A stretch of 12,568 nt of DNA from an uncultured Eubacteriales bacterium (GTDB lineage Bacteria; Bacillota; Clostridia; Lachnospirales; Anaerotignaceae): the NCBI GenBank assembly GCA_902406135.1, contig CABPCX010000019.1, forward strand, positions 1 to 12,568, read 5' to 3'. Shown here piece by piece: positions 1-6,193 of this stretch (the stretch's first letter is position 1; each line of letters opens with the position of its first letter). Under the pieces are notes generated by a model that worked only from the letters and a program-made list of their open reading frames with translations, did no database searches and was not told where the DNA came from. A program made the position numbers and the translations under genes.

Positions 1-590
1 TGGCAAAGTATAACGCCATACGAAGGCTCAACAAATACACCCAGAGACATTCGGTGTTTTCCCTGGAATCCGTTATCATCATAATATGCCAGGGCATAGA
101 GCAGAGTGTATTTGAGAAGGAAATAAAGGAGCTGGCCGAAAGCCTTAAGGAATTATGCGGCGGAAAAATTGCAGCGGGCACAGCGGCAAGCGAGACCAAC
201 GGTTCAAAAATATATAAGGCCTACAGGTGTGCCTGTGATGTGGTGAAAATTTCGCTTACAAAGGGTGAGATATTCAATAAATATTCCGATATGGGTGTTT
301 ATAAGATACTTATGGCCGCTGACGATAAGGAATGTCTTAAAAACTACTGCGATGAGTTTTTAGGAGCCCTCAGGGACTATGACGAGAAAAACAATACGGA
401 CTATCTGAATACCCTTAGGCTGTATCTTGAAAACGATTCAAGCATAACGGCTGTGGCATCCATAACGTTTGTACACAGAAATACGGTCAATTATAAAATA
501 AAGAAAATAAAAGAGATTCTTGGCTGTGAGCTTACCCAGAGCGACAAGCTGAAAATTATGCTGGCCTTTGCGGCGGAGAGACTTATATGA
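1..590 (+). CDS. PucR/CdaR-type transcriptional regulator, 3' part
   Basis: This is the C-terminal 195 residues of a regulator whose start lies before the window: the frame is open from base 3 with no stop, and the GTG at 54 has no ribosome binding site, so it is not taken as the start. The last ~60 residues carry the PucR-type helix-turn-helix (HTH_30): an LRLYLENDSS-like helix, then TFVHRNTVNYKIKKIKEILG. In this family that block recognises DNA at the extreme C-terminus. The preceding ~130 residues fit the degenerate GGDEF-like region common in CdaR/PucR proteins, but this is a weaker match. Such proteins activate catabolic or stress genes in response to small molecules. The ligand and targets cannot be told because the sensory N-terminus is missing. 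A strong hairpin terminator follows the stop directly. Confidence 0.8.
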   Translation, partial: AKYNAIRRLNKYTQRHSVFSLESVIIIICQGIEQSVFEKEIKELAESLKELCGGKIAAGTAASETNGSKIYKAYRCACDVVKISLTKGEIFNKYSDMGVYKILMAADDKECLKNYCDEFLGALRDYDEKNNTDYLNTLRLYLENDSSITAVASITFVHRNTVNYKIKKIKEILGCELTQSDKLKIMLAFAAERLI

Positions 591-625
591 AAAAAGCGTC
601 TGATATTATCAGACGCTTTTTATTT
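591..625. terminator. Bidirectional intrinsic terminator between the pucR-like gene and trxB
   Basis: The stem GCGTCTGA (596-603) pairs with TCAGACGC (609-616) around a TATTA loop. It is extended by A/T pairs, preceded by an A-run and followed by TTTTTATTTT. Both flanking genes (plus strand ending at 590, minus strand ending at 633) point into it, and the A-run/T-run symmetry lets it work on both strands. Confidence 0.9.
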
Positions 626-632
626 TATCTCA

Positions 633-1553
633 TCAGGGGAGCAGTCCCAGATATTCTTCAACAAATTTGCTGGCCACGGCTCCGTCAGAGGCAGCTGTAA
701 CTATCTGTCTTAAGGGTTTCTGTCTTATATCTCCTGCGGCAAATACGCCGGGGATGCTTGTTTTTGTAGTCTCGTCGGAAAGAATGTAGCCTTCGCCGTC
801 CAGTTCAAGCTGGTCTTTGAAAAGTTCATTGTTGGGTATTCTTCCTACGGCTACAAATATACCGTTGGCGGATATTTCCGTTTTTTCGCCGGTTTCACGG
901 TTGGTTATCTCCGCACCGGTGATTATATTGTCAAATAAAAGTTTTGTTACCTGACTGTTCCATACAAATTCAATGTTTTCAGCCGCTTCAAGCTGTTTCC
1001 TGTATGCGGCTGACGCTCTGAGACGGTCTCTTCTGTGAACCATATATACCTTTGTGCAGAGCTTTGAAAGATAGAGGGCATCCTCGGCTGCGGTATTTCC
1101 TCCGCCAACAACGATTACGGTCTTGTTTCTGTACATCATACCGTCGCATGTAGCGCAGTAGGATACTCCACGGCCCCTAAGCTCACCTTCATGATCCACA
1201 CCAAGCTCCCTGGGAGCGGCGCCTGTGGCAAGAATTATGGTATCGGCTTCAAAGGTTTCCGATGTTGTAGTAACGGTCTTGGGTACGGATTTAAGGTCAA
1301 GGGCTGTAACCTCGGCAAATTCGCTTTCGGCTCCGAAACGCTCGGCGCCTGCCTTCATTTTCATAGCCAGGTCAAATCCGTCCACGGTCTCCTCAAAACC
1401 GGGGTAATTGTCTATTTCCGTTGTGGTGGCCATCTGGCCTCCGGGAGCAAGCATCTCAAGCACTATAACGCTTAAGCCTGCCCTTGCTGCATAGAGGGCT
1501 GCTGTATATCCTGCGGGACCTCCGCCTATTATCACTGTATTGTATTTTCTCAT
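633..1553 (-). CDS. trxB: Thioredoxin reductase (NADPH)
   Basis: A 306-residue flavoprotein that passes electrons from NADPH through FAD and a redox disulfide to thioredoxin in the cytoplasm. The N-terminal FAD motif GGGPAG is at residues 10-15. The redox pair CATC is C133/C136. The second nucleotide fold begins with GGGNTA near 150-155 and is followed by the NADPH-type HRRD motif (173-176), which argues against a ferredoxin- or flavin-dependent reductase variant. The C-terminal FAD motif FAAGDI is near 271-276. Length is normal for the low-molecular-weight class. The ATG at 1553 is chosen because AGGAG ends 8 bases before it; the in-frame GTG at 1562 directly abuts that Shine-Dalgarno. It lies downstream of a small ferredoxin gene with a 41-base gap and no terminator, so the two are probably co-transcribed. 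The partner thioredoxin is encoded separately at 6564-6875. Confidence 0.96.
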   Translation of the reverse strand: MRKYNTVIIGGGPAGYTAALYAARAGLSVIVLEMLAPGGQMATTTEIDNYPGFEETVDGFDLAMKMKAGAERFGAESEFAEVTALDLKSVPKTVTTTSETFEADTIILATGAAPRELGVDHEGELRGRGVSYCATCDGMMYRNKTVIVVGGGNTAAEDALYLSKLCTKVYMVHRRDRLRASAAYRKQLEAAENIEFVWNSQVTKLLFDNIITGAEITNRETGEKTEISANGIFVAVGRIPNNELFKDQLELDGEGYILSDETTKTSIPGVFAAGDIRQKPLRQIVTAASDGAVASKFVEEYLGLLP

Positions 1554-1594
1554 AAGTAACACTCCTTTTTATGGTGCCGTTATTTTCGTTATTT

Positions 1595-1789
1595 TCAATC
1601 TGTAAGAACCAGTGCCTTTTTGGGACAGAATGCCGAGCATTTGCCGCATTTTATGCATACGTTAAGGTCAACGGTGGGAGCGTTGAATCCTTCCTGTGAA
1701 AGGGCTCCTACGGGACATACCTTAACTGAGGGGCATTTGTGGTTCTGGGGACAGTTTTCTTTTATTACAATGAGTTTTTTATCGGCCAT
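1595..1789 (-). CDS. Small ferredoxin-like 4Fe-4S protein
   Basis: A 64-residue cytoplasmic iron-sulfur protein. The C-terminal half has a textbook CIKCGKCSAFCP motif (C45, C48, C51, C55), which together with C25 of the CPVGAL motif provides a full [4Fe-4S] site. The N-terminal motif is unusual: C13-x5-C19-x5-C25-P instead of CxxCxxCxxxCP, giving seven cysteines in total. The first site therefore has only C13, C19 and C55 if the usual cross-ligation holds, so it may be a three-iron, degenerate or absent cluster. This CPQNHxCP form is, as far as I recall, a recurrent small clostridial type. A good AAAGGAG Shine-Dalgarno sits 9 bases before the ATG. It leads a probable two-gene transcript with trxB; whether it exchanges electrons with TrxB is unknown. 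Confidence 0.88.
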   Translation of the reverse strand: MADKKLIVIKENCPQNHKCPSVKVCPVGALSQEGFNAPTVDLNVCIKCGKCSAFCPKKALVLTD

Positions 1790-1824
1790 TTTTATTATCT
1801 CCTTTTTTATCGTATCTTAATTGT

Positions 1825-1830
1825 ATATTA
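1825..1830 (-). promoter_or_regulatory. Candidate -10 element of the ferredoxin-trxB promoter
   Basis: On the minus strand this reads TAATAT, preceded by TGA (an extended -10 pattern). No good -35 lies 16-18 bases upstream, as expected for an activator-dependent promoter. The operator centre at 1859 is 29 bases upstream of the hexamer, placing it near -41. An alternative -10, TATAAT preceded by TGA, is embedded in the operator itself (1856-1861, minus); if that one were used, the bound regulator would repress. Confidence 0.45.
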
Positions 1831-1850
1831 TCAGAACAATAAAAACAATA

Positions 1851-1867
1851 CAGTGATTATATCACAT
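1851..1867. promoter_or_regulatory. Candidate Crp/Fnr-type operator, ferredoxin-trxB side
   Basis: CAGTGATTATATCACAT contains a perfect inverted repeat GTGAT-TAT-ATCAC (1853-1865). It lies between the divergent ferredoxin-trxB and crp-like genes. The same 17-base pattern, CAGTGAYNNNRTCACAT, recurs upstream of trxA at 6959-6975. The half-site GTGA matches what CRP-type R-E-x3-R recognition helices read. Function is inferred. Confidence 0.65.
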
Positions 1868-1874
1868 TTTTTTA

Positions 1875-1903
1875 TTGCCTTGAAGCGGGCCTGATGGTAT
1901 CAT
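1875..1903 (+). promoter_or_regulatory. Candidate promoter of the Crp/Fnr-like regulator
   Basis: TTGCCT (1875-1880) and TATCAT (1898-1903) are separated by 17 bases. The predicted start near 1910 leaves a leader of about 15 bases, which carries the GGGAGG Shine-Dalgarno at 1911-1916. The operator at 1851-1867 would be centred near -51, so autoregulation is possible. Confidence 0.5.
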
Positions 1904-1924
1904 AACCACAGGGAGGCGGTACTT

Positions 1925-2584
1925 ATGGGAATTGAAAATGTTTTTCCGATTTGGAATAAACTGACCGAAAATGAAAAGCAGATGCTTAAGGATTCTGCCG
2001 TAAAAAGAAGGGTAGAAAAGGGAAAGATACTTCACAAAAGTTCGGGAGAATGTCTGGGACTTGTAATTGTGGAGGAAGGACAGCTCAGAGCCTTTGTTTT
2101 AAGCGAAGGAGGAAAGGAAATAACACTGTTCAGACTTTTTGAACTGGATTTTTGTCTGTTTACGGCTTCCTGCGTATTTTCGGGAATACAGTTTGACGTG
2201 AGCATAGAAGTGGAAAAAGATACGGAATTCTGGCTCATACCGCCCAATGTATACCGTGAGCTTATGGAAAAATCCACGGCAGTGGCAAACTATACCAATG
2301 AGCTTATGGCCTCAAGATTTTCGGAAGTAATGTGGCTTATCGAACAGGTAATGTTTAAAAGCTTTGATAAAAGGCTGGCGGCATTTCTGCTGGAGGAAAG
2401 CAATATAGAAAACAGTGACAGACTGGAAATAACCCACGAAAGAATAGCAAACCACCTGGGAAGCGCCAGAGAAGTGGTCACAAGAATGCTAAAGTATTTC
2501 CAGAATGAAGGAGCCGTCAAGCTTTCCAGAGGAGCCGTTGAGATAACGGACAGAAAAAAACTTTCGGAGATAGCGGACGACTAA
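1925..2584 (+). CDS. Crp/Fnr-family transcriptional regulator
   Basis: 219 residues with the usual two-domain layout. A cyclic-nucleotide-binding-type beta roll spans about 20-110, a dimerisation helix about 112-150, and a Crp-type helix-turn-helix about 168-192. The recognition helix SAREVVTRMLKYF keeps R182, E183 and R187, the R-E-x3-R set by which E. coli CRP reads GTGA half-sites. The N-terminal four-cysteine cluster of Fnr is absent. Cysteines are C43, C77 and C83; the C77-x5-C83 pair in the FCLFTASC segment could be redox-responsive, but that is inference. No cAMP-binding phosphate cassette is evident. It is divergent from ferredoxin-trxB, and the intergenic palindrome fits its predicted DNA contacts, so its likely role is control of the thioredoxin system. 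The ATG follows GGGAGG at normal spacing. Confidence 0.9.
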   Translation: MGIENVFPIWNKLTENEKQMLKDSAVKRRVEKGKILHKSSGECLGLVIVEEGQLRAFVLSEGGKEITLFRLFELDFCLFTASCVFSGIQFDVSIEVEKDTEFWLIPPNVYRELMEKSTAVANYTNELMASRFSEVMWLIEQVMFKSFDKRLAAFLLEESNIENSDRLEITHERIANHLGSAREVVTRMLKYFQNEGAVKLSRGAVEITDRKKLSEIADD

Positions 2585-2586
2585 AA

Positions 2587-2636
2587 AAATATGCCCGTTT
2601 CAGCTTTTGCTGGAACGGGCATTTGTTATTTTTGTT
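2587..2636. terminator. Bidirectional terminator after the Crp/Fnr-like gene
   Basis: A 14-base stem, ATGCCCGTTTCAGC (2591-2604) with GCTGGAACGGGCAT (2609-2622), has one wobble position and a TTTT loop. It is preceded by AAAAAAAT and followed by a T-rich tract. The plus gene ends at 2584 and the minus lipoprotein gene at 2635, so both can use it. Confidence 0.88.
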
Positions 2637-3138
2637 ATTCAGCGGCTGTGAATGACTGAGTATACAGCACATTGCCGTCTCCGTCAAAATAAGTTACAAC
2701 TACAGTAACGGTATCATTTGTTACTACTTCTTTTGCCTGGTCAGCAGTATCCTGGAATGTAGATGCTGCGGATTCCATACTTGCTGCAAGGGCATCGGAG
2801 AAAGCTGCGAGTTCTTCCTCACTGAGACCTGTCATAGTAGTTACTGTAAAATCATACTTAAGTTCATCGCCTTCAGCGTACATAGCAGCTGTTATGCCTT
2901 GTTCTTCATACTGTTCCTTAGTGGATTCAACGAGAGCCTGCATAGCGTCTGAGTTGAAGTAGTCTTCGAGAGTGACACCTTCTTCAGAGCCGCTTGTATC
3001 TTCTGTTGTTTCCTGAGTTGTTGATTCTTCTGTTGCTGTTTCCTGAGTTGTAGATTCCTTGCCGGAGTCACCGCCGCAGGCTGCAAGAGAAAATACGAGA
3101 CAGAGCATAACTGCCAGCGATAAAATACGTTTTTTCAT
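2635..3138 (-). CDS. Small secreted lipoprotein, possible DUF4854 type
   Basis: 167 residues, exported and probably lipid-anchored. MKKR is followed by a hydrophobic signal segment and the lipobox LAAC with lipidated C21, then GG. A low-complexity linker follows (about 24-55), rich in S, T, E and Q, containing two copies of the 10-residue unit ESTTQETxxx (28-37 and 38-47), an exact 30-base period in the DNA. The C-terminal ~110 residues begin VTLEDYFNS and contain a segment of the form DELKYDFTVTTMTGLSEEE, then a beta-rich ending. This resembles the short DUF4854-type lipoproteins of gut Clostridia; I am only moderately sure of that family. No enzymatic motif is seen. The Shine-Dalgarno is weak (AGTGAAG near -14). 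It is monocistronic between two terminators or gaps. Confidence 0.8.
   Translation of the reverse strand: MKKRILSLAVMLCLVFSLAACGGDSGKESTTQETATEESTTQETTEDTSGSEEGVTLEDYFNSDAMQALVESTKEQYEEQGITAAMYAEGDELKYDFTVTTMTGLSEEELAAFSDALAASMESAASTFQDTADQAKEVVTNDTVTVVVTYFDGDGNVLYTQSFTAAE
2998..3057 (-). repeat. Two-copy 30-base in-frame tandem repeat
   Basis: Two 30-base units (3057-3028 and 3027-2998) each encode ESTTQET plus three variable residues in the linker after the lipobox. The core, written on the plus strand as TGTTTCCTGAGTTGTWGATTC, is identical at 20 of 21 positions. Units like this can change copy number and so set the distance between membrane and domain. Confidence 0.75.
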
Positions 3139-3186
3139 TTTAAATCTTCACTTCTTTCCTTTATCCATCTTCTAATTACGAGTTAC

Positions 3187-3229
3187 ATTATGACAGTTAT
3201 AGGCCAAGTATTAAGCAACCTGTCATAAT
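3187..3229. repeat. 10-base perfect inverted repeat in the lipoprotein leader
   Basis: ATTATGACAG (3187-3196) is the exact reverse complement of CTGTCATAAT (3220-3229), with a 23-base spacer. It lies just downstream of the predicted lipoprotein promoter. It could be a pair of operator half-sites or an mRNA hairpin; nothing in the sequence decides between them. Confidence 0.5.
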
Positions 3230-3240
3230 TTTCATTTATT

Positions 3241-3269
3241 ATTTTACCTCAATTAAAACAAATTTGCAA
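3241..3269 (-). promoter_or_regulatory. Candidate promoter of the lipoprotein gene
   Basis: On the minus strand, TTGCAA (3269-3264) is followed after 17 bases by TAAAAT (3246-3241). Transcription would start near 3234, giving a leader of roughly 95 bases that contains the inverted repeat at 3187-3229. Confidence 0.5.
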
Positions 3270-3448
3270 TATTTTTCCTTATCTGCTCAAATTTATCTTA
3301 TTTGATGTGTAAAAAGTGTATAGTATTTATATAAATAATTGTTGGTTTTTATGTGAAACCTCTGCGATTTATACAGCTTATTTAAAATACCAGTACAATT
3401 TGTTTCAGTGGAAAAAGTAAAAATTATAAAAATAATATTTGAACTCTC
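3270..3448. other. AT-rich gene-free stretch upstream of the lipoprotein promoter
   Basis: Together with 3139-3269 this is the longest gene-free interval (about 310 bases). It is very AT-rich, with many in-frame stops and no start with a good Shine-Dalgarno. The MerR gene ends at 3449 on the minus strand, and I see no strong GC hairpin with a T-tract for it here, so its transcription may run on or end at a weak site. No RNA gene is recognised. Confidence 0.5.
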
Positions 3449-4297
3449 TTAAATCCCTTTATAAAAGCCTTCTATGGCCTGGGCAAAAAATTCCGAAGCG
3501 CCTTCGCCGTATTTTTCATCGTTTTTTTTCTTAATCAGCTCATTATTATAGCTTTGGGCTGTGGCAAGCATAAGGCCTTCTTCCTGCTCAATACGGCTGA
3601 ATTCTTTTATTTTAGCCGCATATTGTAAGACAAGTTCCTTTACCTCATCGGAATCAACGGCACAGTCTTTTTTAGACGCCAGCTCATACAAAATTTTGTC
3701 TATCTGCCTGTTGCAGTCTTCGGCATACTCACTGCTTATGGGGTCATTCATAACGGACAAATATTTTTCTTTTCCGCCGTACCATTTGACTACTTCGGCA
3801 TAGCCCTTCTGCATTTTTTCGGAAGAAGAAACGTTTATATAATGCTCCTTCCACTGCTCTATACTCCCAAACTCCTTAACGGACAGGGCTTTTATATCTT
3901 CGGGCATATTATCAAGCATTGTTTGAAATATTTCTTCAAGCTCCGGTTTGCTAAAAACAGTAAAATCCATTTTGTTCTCTCCCTTCAGAAAATCATCAAT
4001 TCCGGAGACCAGACGCTCGATACGCTCTTTCTCTGCCAGAAGCATTTTTCTGTGCAGCCTTAGCATCTGAGCTTTGTCAACGGCGGGGTCATCTATCATA
4101 GATTTGATGTCCTTAAGAGGAATACCGAATTCACGGAAAAACAATACCTGTTTTAATGTTTCCAATGCCTTATCGTCATAAAGCCTGTATCCTGCTCCAC
4201 TTTTTGCGCTGGGCTTTAAAAGCCCTATTTCATCATAGTAGTGAAGGGTGCGCACGCTGATACCTGTTATATCCGATACTTCTTTTACTGTCCTCAT
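3449..4297 (-). CDS. MerR-family regulator with TipAS-like ligand-binding domain
   Basis: 282 residues. The N-terminal winged helix (about 1-70) shows the MerR signature: VKEVSDITGISVRTLHYYDE, then GLLKPS and GYRLYDD. A helical dimerisation segment follows (about 75-105). The remaining ~170 residues look like the helical TipAS domain, with segments such as SIEQWKEHY and YAEVVKWYGG; in TipA and relatives this domain binds drug-like molecules. Such regulators bend over-long promoters to activate transcription when ligand is bound. AAAGGAGG lies 8 bases before the ATG. Its own promoter (4323-4353) has the 19-base spacer these proteins act on, which suggests autoregulation. It lies on the same strand as, and downstream of, the hydrolase and acetyltransferase genes, so it may sense a compound they modify. 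That link is inferred from position only. Confidence 0.92.
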   Translation of the reverse strand: MRTVKEVSDITGISVRTLHYYDEIGLLKPSAKSGAGYRLYDDKALETLKQVLFFREFGIPLKDIKSMIDDPAVDKAQMLRLHRKMLLAEKERIERLVSGIDDFLKGENKMDFTVFSKPELEEIFQTMLDNMPEDIKALSVKEFGSIEQWKEHYINVSSSEKMQKGYAEVVKWYGGKEKYLSVMNDPISSEYAEDCNRQIDKILYELASKKDCAVDSDEVKELVLQYAAKIKEFSRIEQEEGLMLATAQSYNNELIKKKNDEKYGEGASEFFAQAIEGFYKGI

Positions 4298-4322
4298 ACC
4301 ATCGGCCTCCTTTGATAAATTT

Positions 4323-4353
4323 ACTTTAAGCTATTACGCCGCGTGAGAGTCAA
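4323..4353 (-). promoter_or_regulatory. MerR-type promoter with 19-base spacer
   Basis: On the minus strand, TTGACT (4353-4348) and TAAAGT (4328-4323) are separated by 19 bases. The spacer contains the dyad ACGC-G-GCGT within CTCACG...CGTaAtAG, the form of operator used by MerR/TipA-type activators. The over-long spacer and its position just upstream of the merR start support autoregulation. Confidence 0.7.
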
Positions 4354-4411
4354 TAGGATTTTTTTAAGAATATCACTTTTTCAATAAGCTGAAAATATTT
4401 TTGTCCCCTTG

Positions 4412-5050
4412 TCAATGCTGTAAATTACGCATAAGGGAGTCGGTGTCTCCTGATTTTATGAATTTTAAATTTTTAAGTATTTTCTCTTCGCTCCAGTCCC
4501 ACCATTTTATTTTCATAAGGGCTGATATTTTTTCTTCGGAAAAACGCTTTTTTAGGGGTTTTGCCGGTATGCCGCCTGCAATTGTATAGGGAGGTATATC
4601 CTTAGTCACAAGGGCATTGGTGCCTATTATGGCTCCGTCTCCTATGGTTACGCCCGAAAGTATTACGGCGCCGTATCCTATCCATACATCATTTCCTATT
4701 ACGATATCTCCTTTGTTATCCCAAGCCGAGGTTACTTCTTCCATATCCAGTCCCCATTCTTCATAAAAAATCGGAAAAGGATAGGTGGACAATGACGAAA
4801 GAGTATGATTGGCGCTGTTAAATATAAATTTTGCTCCGCAGGCTATGGAGCAGAATCTGCCTATAATCAGCCTGTCATTATTTATGGGATAGTGGTATAA
4901 AACATTGTTTTTCTCAAACTCTCTGGGGTCGTTTTCAAAGTCGTTGTATATGGTATAGCTGCCCACACTTATATTCGGGTTTGTTACCGCGTTTTTGAGA
5001 TATATGGTCTGATAATCTCCCGTCCTGGGATATAATTTATCCGGGTTCAT
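4412..5050 (-). CDS. Vat-type xenobiotic O-acetyltransferase
   Basis: 212 residues, a left-handed beta-helix enzyme of the xenobiotic acyltransferase group (Vat/CatB). These enzymes use acetyl-CoA to acetylate a hydroxyl, for example on streptogramin A or chloramphenicol. Visible hallmarks are MNPDKLYPRTGD at the start, LYHYP, IGRFCSIACG, then NSANH with the catalytic-type His at residue 82, the same number as in VatD. Hexapeptide repeats follow (IVIGNDVWIGYGAVILSG, VTIGDGAIIG), then AGGIPAKPLKKRF and KWWDW. Length matches Vat proteins (~210). The ATG at 5050 is chosen because AAAGGAGG precedes it; the frame reads further upstream only by running into the hydrolase gene. It lies 16 bases after that gene, so the two form an operon. 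It could equally act on a small metabolite; the substrate is not predictable. Confidence 0.9.
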   Translation of the reverse strand: MNPDKLYPRTGDYQTIYLKNAVTNPNISVGSYTIYNDFENDPREFEKNNVLYHYPINNDRLIIGRFCSIACGAKFIFNSANHTLSSLSTYPFPIFYEEWGLDMEEVTSAWDNKGDIVIGNDVWIGYGAVILSGVTIGDGAIIGTNALVTKDIPPYTIAGGIPAKPLKKRFSEEKISALMKIKWWDWSEEKILKNLKFIKSGDTDSLMRNLQH

Positions 5051-5066
5051 AATATACGGCCCTCCT

Positions 5067-5762
5067 TTAAAAAGCGTATTTTTTAATATGTTCAAAGTCA
5101 TTGTTTTCCGTATAGTATACGGCGTTTTCCTTAACCGAATATACGAAGGATACCCTTGTTGCCCAAGGGCCTTCCTGATGTACTTCCCGTAAAAGACTAA
5201 AAGCGTCCCATACGGAAAAATCATCGTCTGAGCCGTCTAGAATCCTTTTGGCCCTTTCATATCTGTCATCTCCGGGTACTATGAATTCTCTGGTGCTTTC
5301 GGGATTTAAAATGGAGTAGTTTGTAATAAGAGAATATCTGCCCTCTCCCTGCCTGTGGCCTATGCCGGGCTCAATTATAAGGGAGCGGCCATCTTTATCG
5401 GTAAGCATAGCCTGCATAGTCGCGTCTTCGGCATATACAATTCTCTTTGTTTCAAGAATATCTAAAACATCATCAAAGGAAAGTTCTGCCCTTATAAACT
5501 TTTCCGTAAGCAGGGATATGGGCAGGCAGTCCCAAGAAGGTGAATATATCCCTCGTGGATTTTCGTGGACATAAAGCAGAGTGCCGGCGTTGCCGTTTTT
5601 GTTTATGCCGTGATAGGAATGGTATATGCCGTCAGGCCGCATTATGCCTATAAAAAATCTGTTGGCTTCCTTTATGACTTTATGTCTCCAGACGGCCGTA
5701 TCTATATCAAAGTTAAAGGCCGTTATTATATCCTTTCCCCGGTATATGAATCTTGTGCACAT
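5067..5762 (-). CDS. Cys2 Ntn-hydrolase, penicillin V acylase/bile salt hydrolase superfamily
   Basis: 231 residues. Removal of Met1 would expose Cys2 (MCTRFIYRGKD), the N-terminal nucleophile of choloylglycine hydrolase/penicillin V acylase/acyltransferase-type amidases. Other family marks are FNFD (D19), LITN (N148) and VPGDDRYERA (R167 or R170), plausible counterparts of BSH D21, N175 and R228; the BSH R18 position is not obvious. Family members cleave linear amide bonds in bile salts, penicillin V or N-acyl homoserine lactones. At 231 residues it is much shorter than typical BSH/PVA (~320-340), so the substrate pocket should differ and no substrate is assigned. The ATG at 5762 is chosen over the GTG at 5771 because AGGAAG is correctly spaced and the nucleophile must be residue 2. 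There is no signal peptide, so it is cytoplasmic. It is first in an operon with the Vat-type gene. Confidence 0.8.
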   Translation of the reverse strand: MCTRFIYRGKDIITAFNFDIDTAVWRHKVIKEANRFFIGIMRPDGIYHSYHGINKNGNAGTLLYVHENPRGIYSPSWDCLPISLLTEKFIRAELSFDDVLDILETKRIVYAEDATMQAMLTDKDGRSLIIEPGIGHRQGEGRYSLITNYSILNPESTREFIVPGDDRYERAKRILDGSDDDFSVWDAFSLLREVHQEGPWATRVSFVYSVKENAVYYTENNDFEHIKKYAF

Positions 5763-5812
5763 ATAAATCACTTCCTGTTTTTTTATTTAATCATATCCCG
5801 CTCACAAGGATA

Positions 5813-5841
5813 TTTATATATACAAAACAGTACATAACCAA
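5813..5841 (-). promoter_or_regulatory. Candidate promoter of the hydrolase-acetyltransferase operon
   Basis: On the minus strand, TTGGTT (5841-5836) precedes TATAAA (5818-5813) by 17 bases. The leader would be about 45 bases. The -35 is poor, so an activator is possible; I see no 19-base MerR-type dyad here like the one at 4323-4353. Confidence 0.4.
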
Positions 5842-5854
5842 AGAGTATAAGAAC

Positions 5855-5883
5855 ATAAAAAAGAGCTGTCATTATGACAGCTC
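5855..5883 (-). terminator. Terminator of the CD3324-family gene
   Basis: GAGCTGTC (5863-5870) pairs with GACAGCTC (5876-5883) around ATTAT. On the minus strand the hairpin is followed by TTTTTTATG. It starts 6 bases after the stop at 5890 and insulates the hydrolase operon. There is no T-tract on the plus strand. Confidence 0.88.
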
Positions 5884-5889
5884 CTGTTA

Positions 5890-6153
5890 TTATTTACGGT
5901 ATATTATCTTTTTTATGGCATACACCGACAGGTGGTATTTTTCCGAGAGACATTCCGCTGACAGACCATTTTTATGGTCTGAGATTATACGGCTGTTTCT
6001 CATATCCAGCTCCTGACGGTAGCCCGATACTTCTCCCCACTGTTTCTGGCAGGTATTGTCCGAGGGAATATAAATATATCCGCCCTGTATATATTCCTGC
6101 AGAGTTTTTATGAGATGTTCGGGAAGTATATCCTTTGCATTTATATATTTCAT
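5890..6153 (-). CDS. CD3324-family protein (small putative DNA-binding protein)
   Basis: 87 residues. The pattern MKYINAKDILPEHLIK, then YIQGGYIYIP, WGE..GYRQEL, RN..I, and a C-terminal LSAECLSEKYHLSVYAIKKII matches the small CD3324-family proteins of Clostridia. The last segment is a plausible helix-turn-helix of the type in Mor/sigma-like small regulators, so DNA binding is likely, but no target is known to me. The ATG at 6153 is chosen because GGAGG lies 8 bases upstream and family members start MKY; the frame runs on to a GTG at 6264 without a ribosome binding site and through a hairpin region. A strong promoter lies far upstream (6321-6349), leaving a leader of about 160 bases that folds strongly. 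Confidence 0.82.
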   Translation of the reverse strand: MKYINAKDILPEHLIKTLQEYIQGGYIYIPSDNTCQKQWGEVSGYRQELDMRNSRIISDHKNGLSAECLSEKYHLSVYAIKKIIYRK

Positions 6154-6193
6154 TCCGGCTTCCTCCATGTGCATTTGGCATATTAAATGGTAT

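Noticed and set aside
1191..1475. Plus-strand ORFs inside trxB
   Set aside because: They are shadows of a clear trxB on the other strand, with no ribosome binding site and no recognisable protein.
5051..5224. Upstream extension of the acetyltransferase frame to 5224
   Set aside because: The extension lies within the hydrolase gene in another frame. A strong AAAGGAGG and the family-typical MNPDKLYP start place translation at 5050.
5863..5883. Shared 10-mer ATTATGACAG between this hairpin and the repeat at 3187, suggesting a common operator
   Set aside because: Here it is simply half of a terminator stem with a T-tract on the minus strand; the flanking bases differ and no common regulator is implied.
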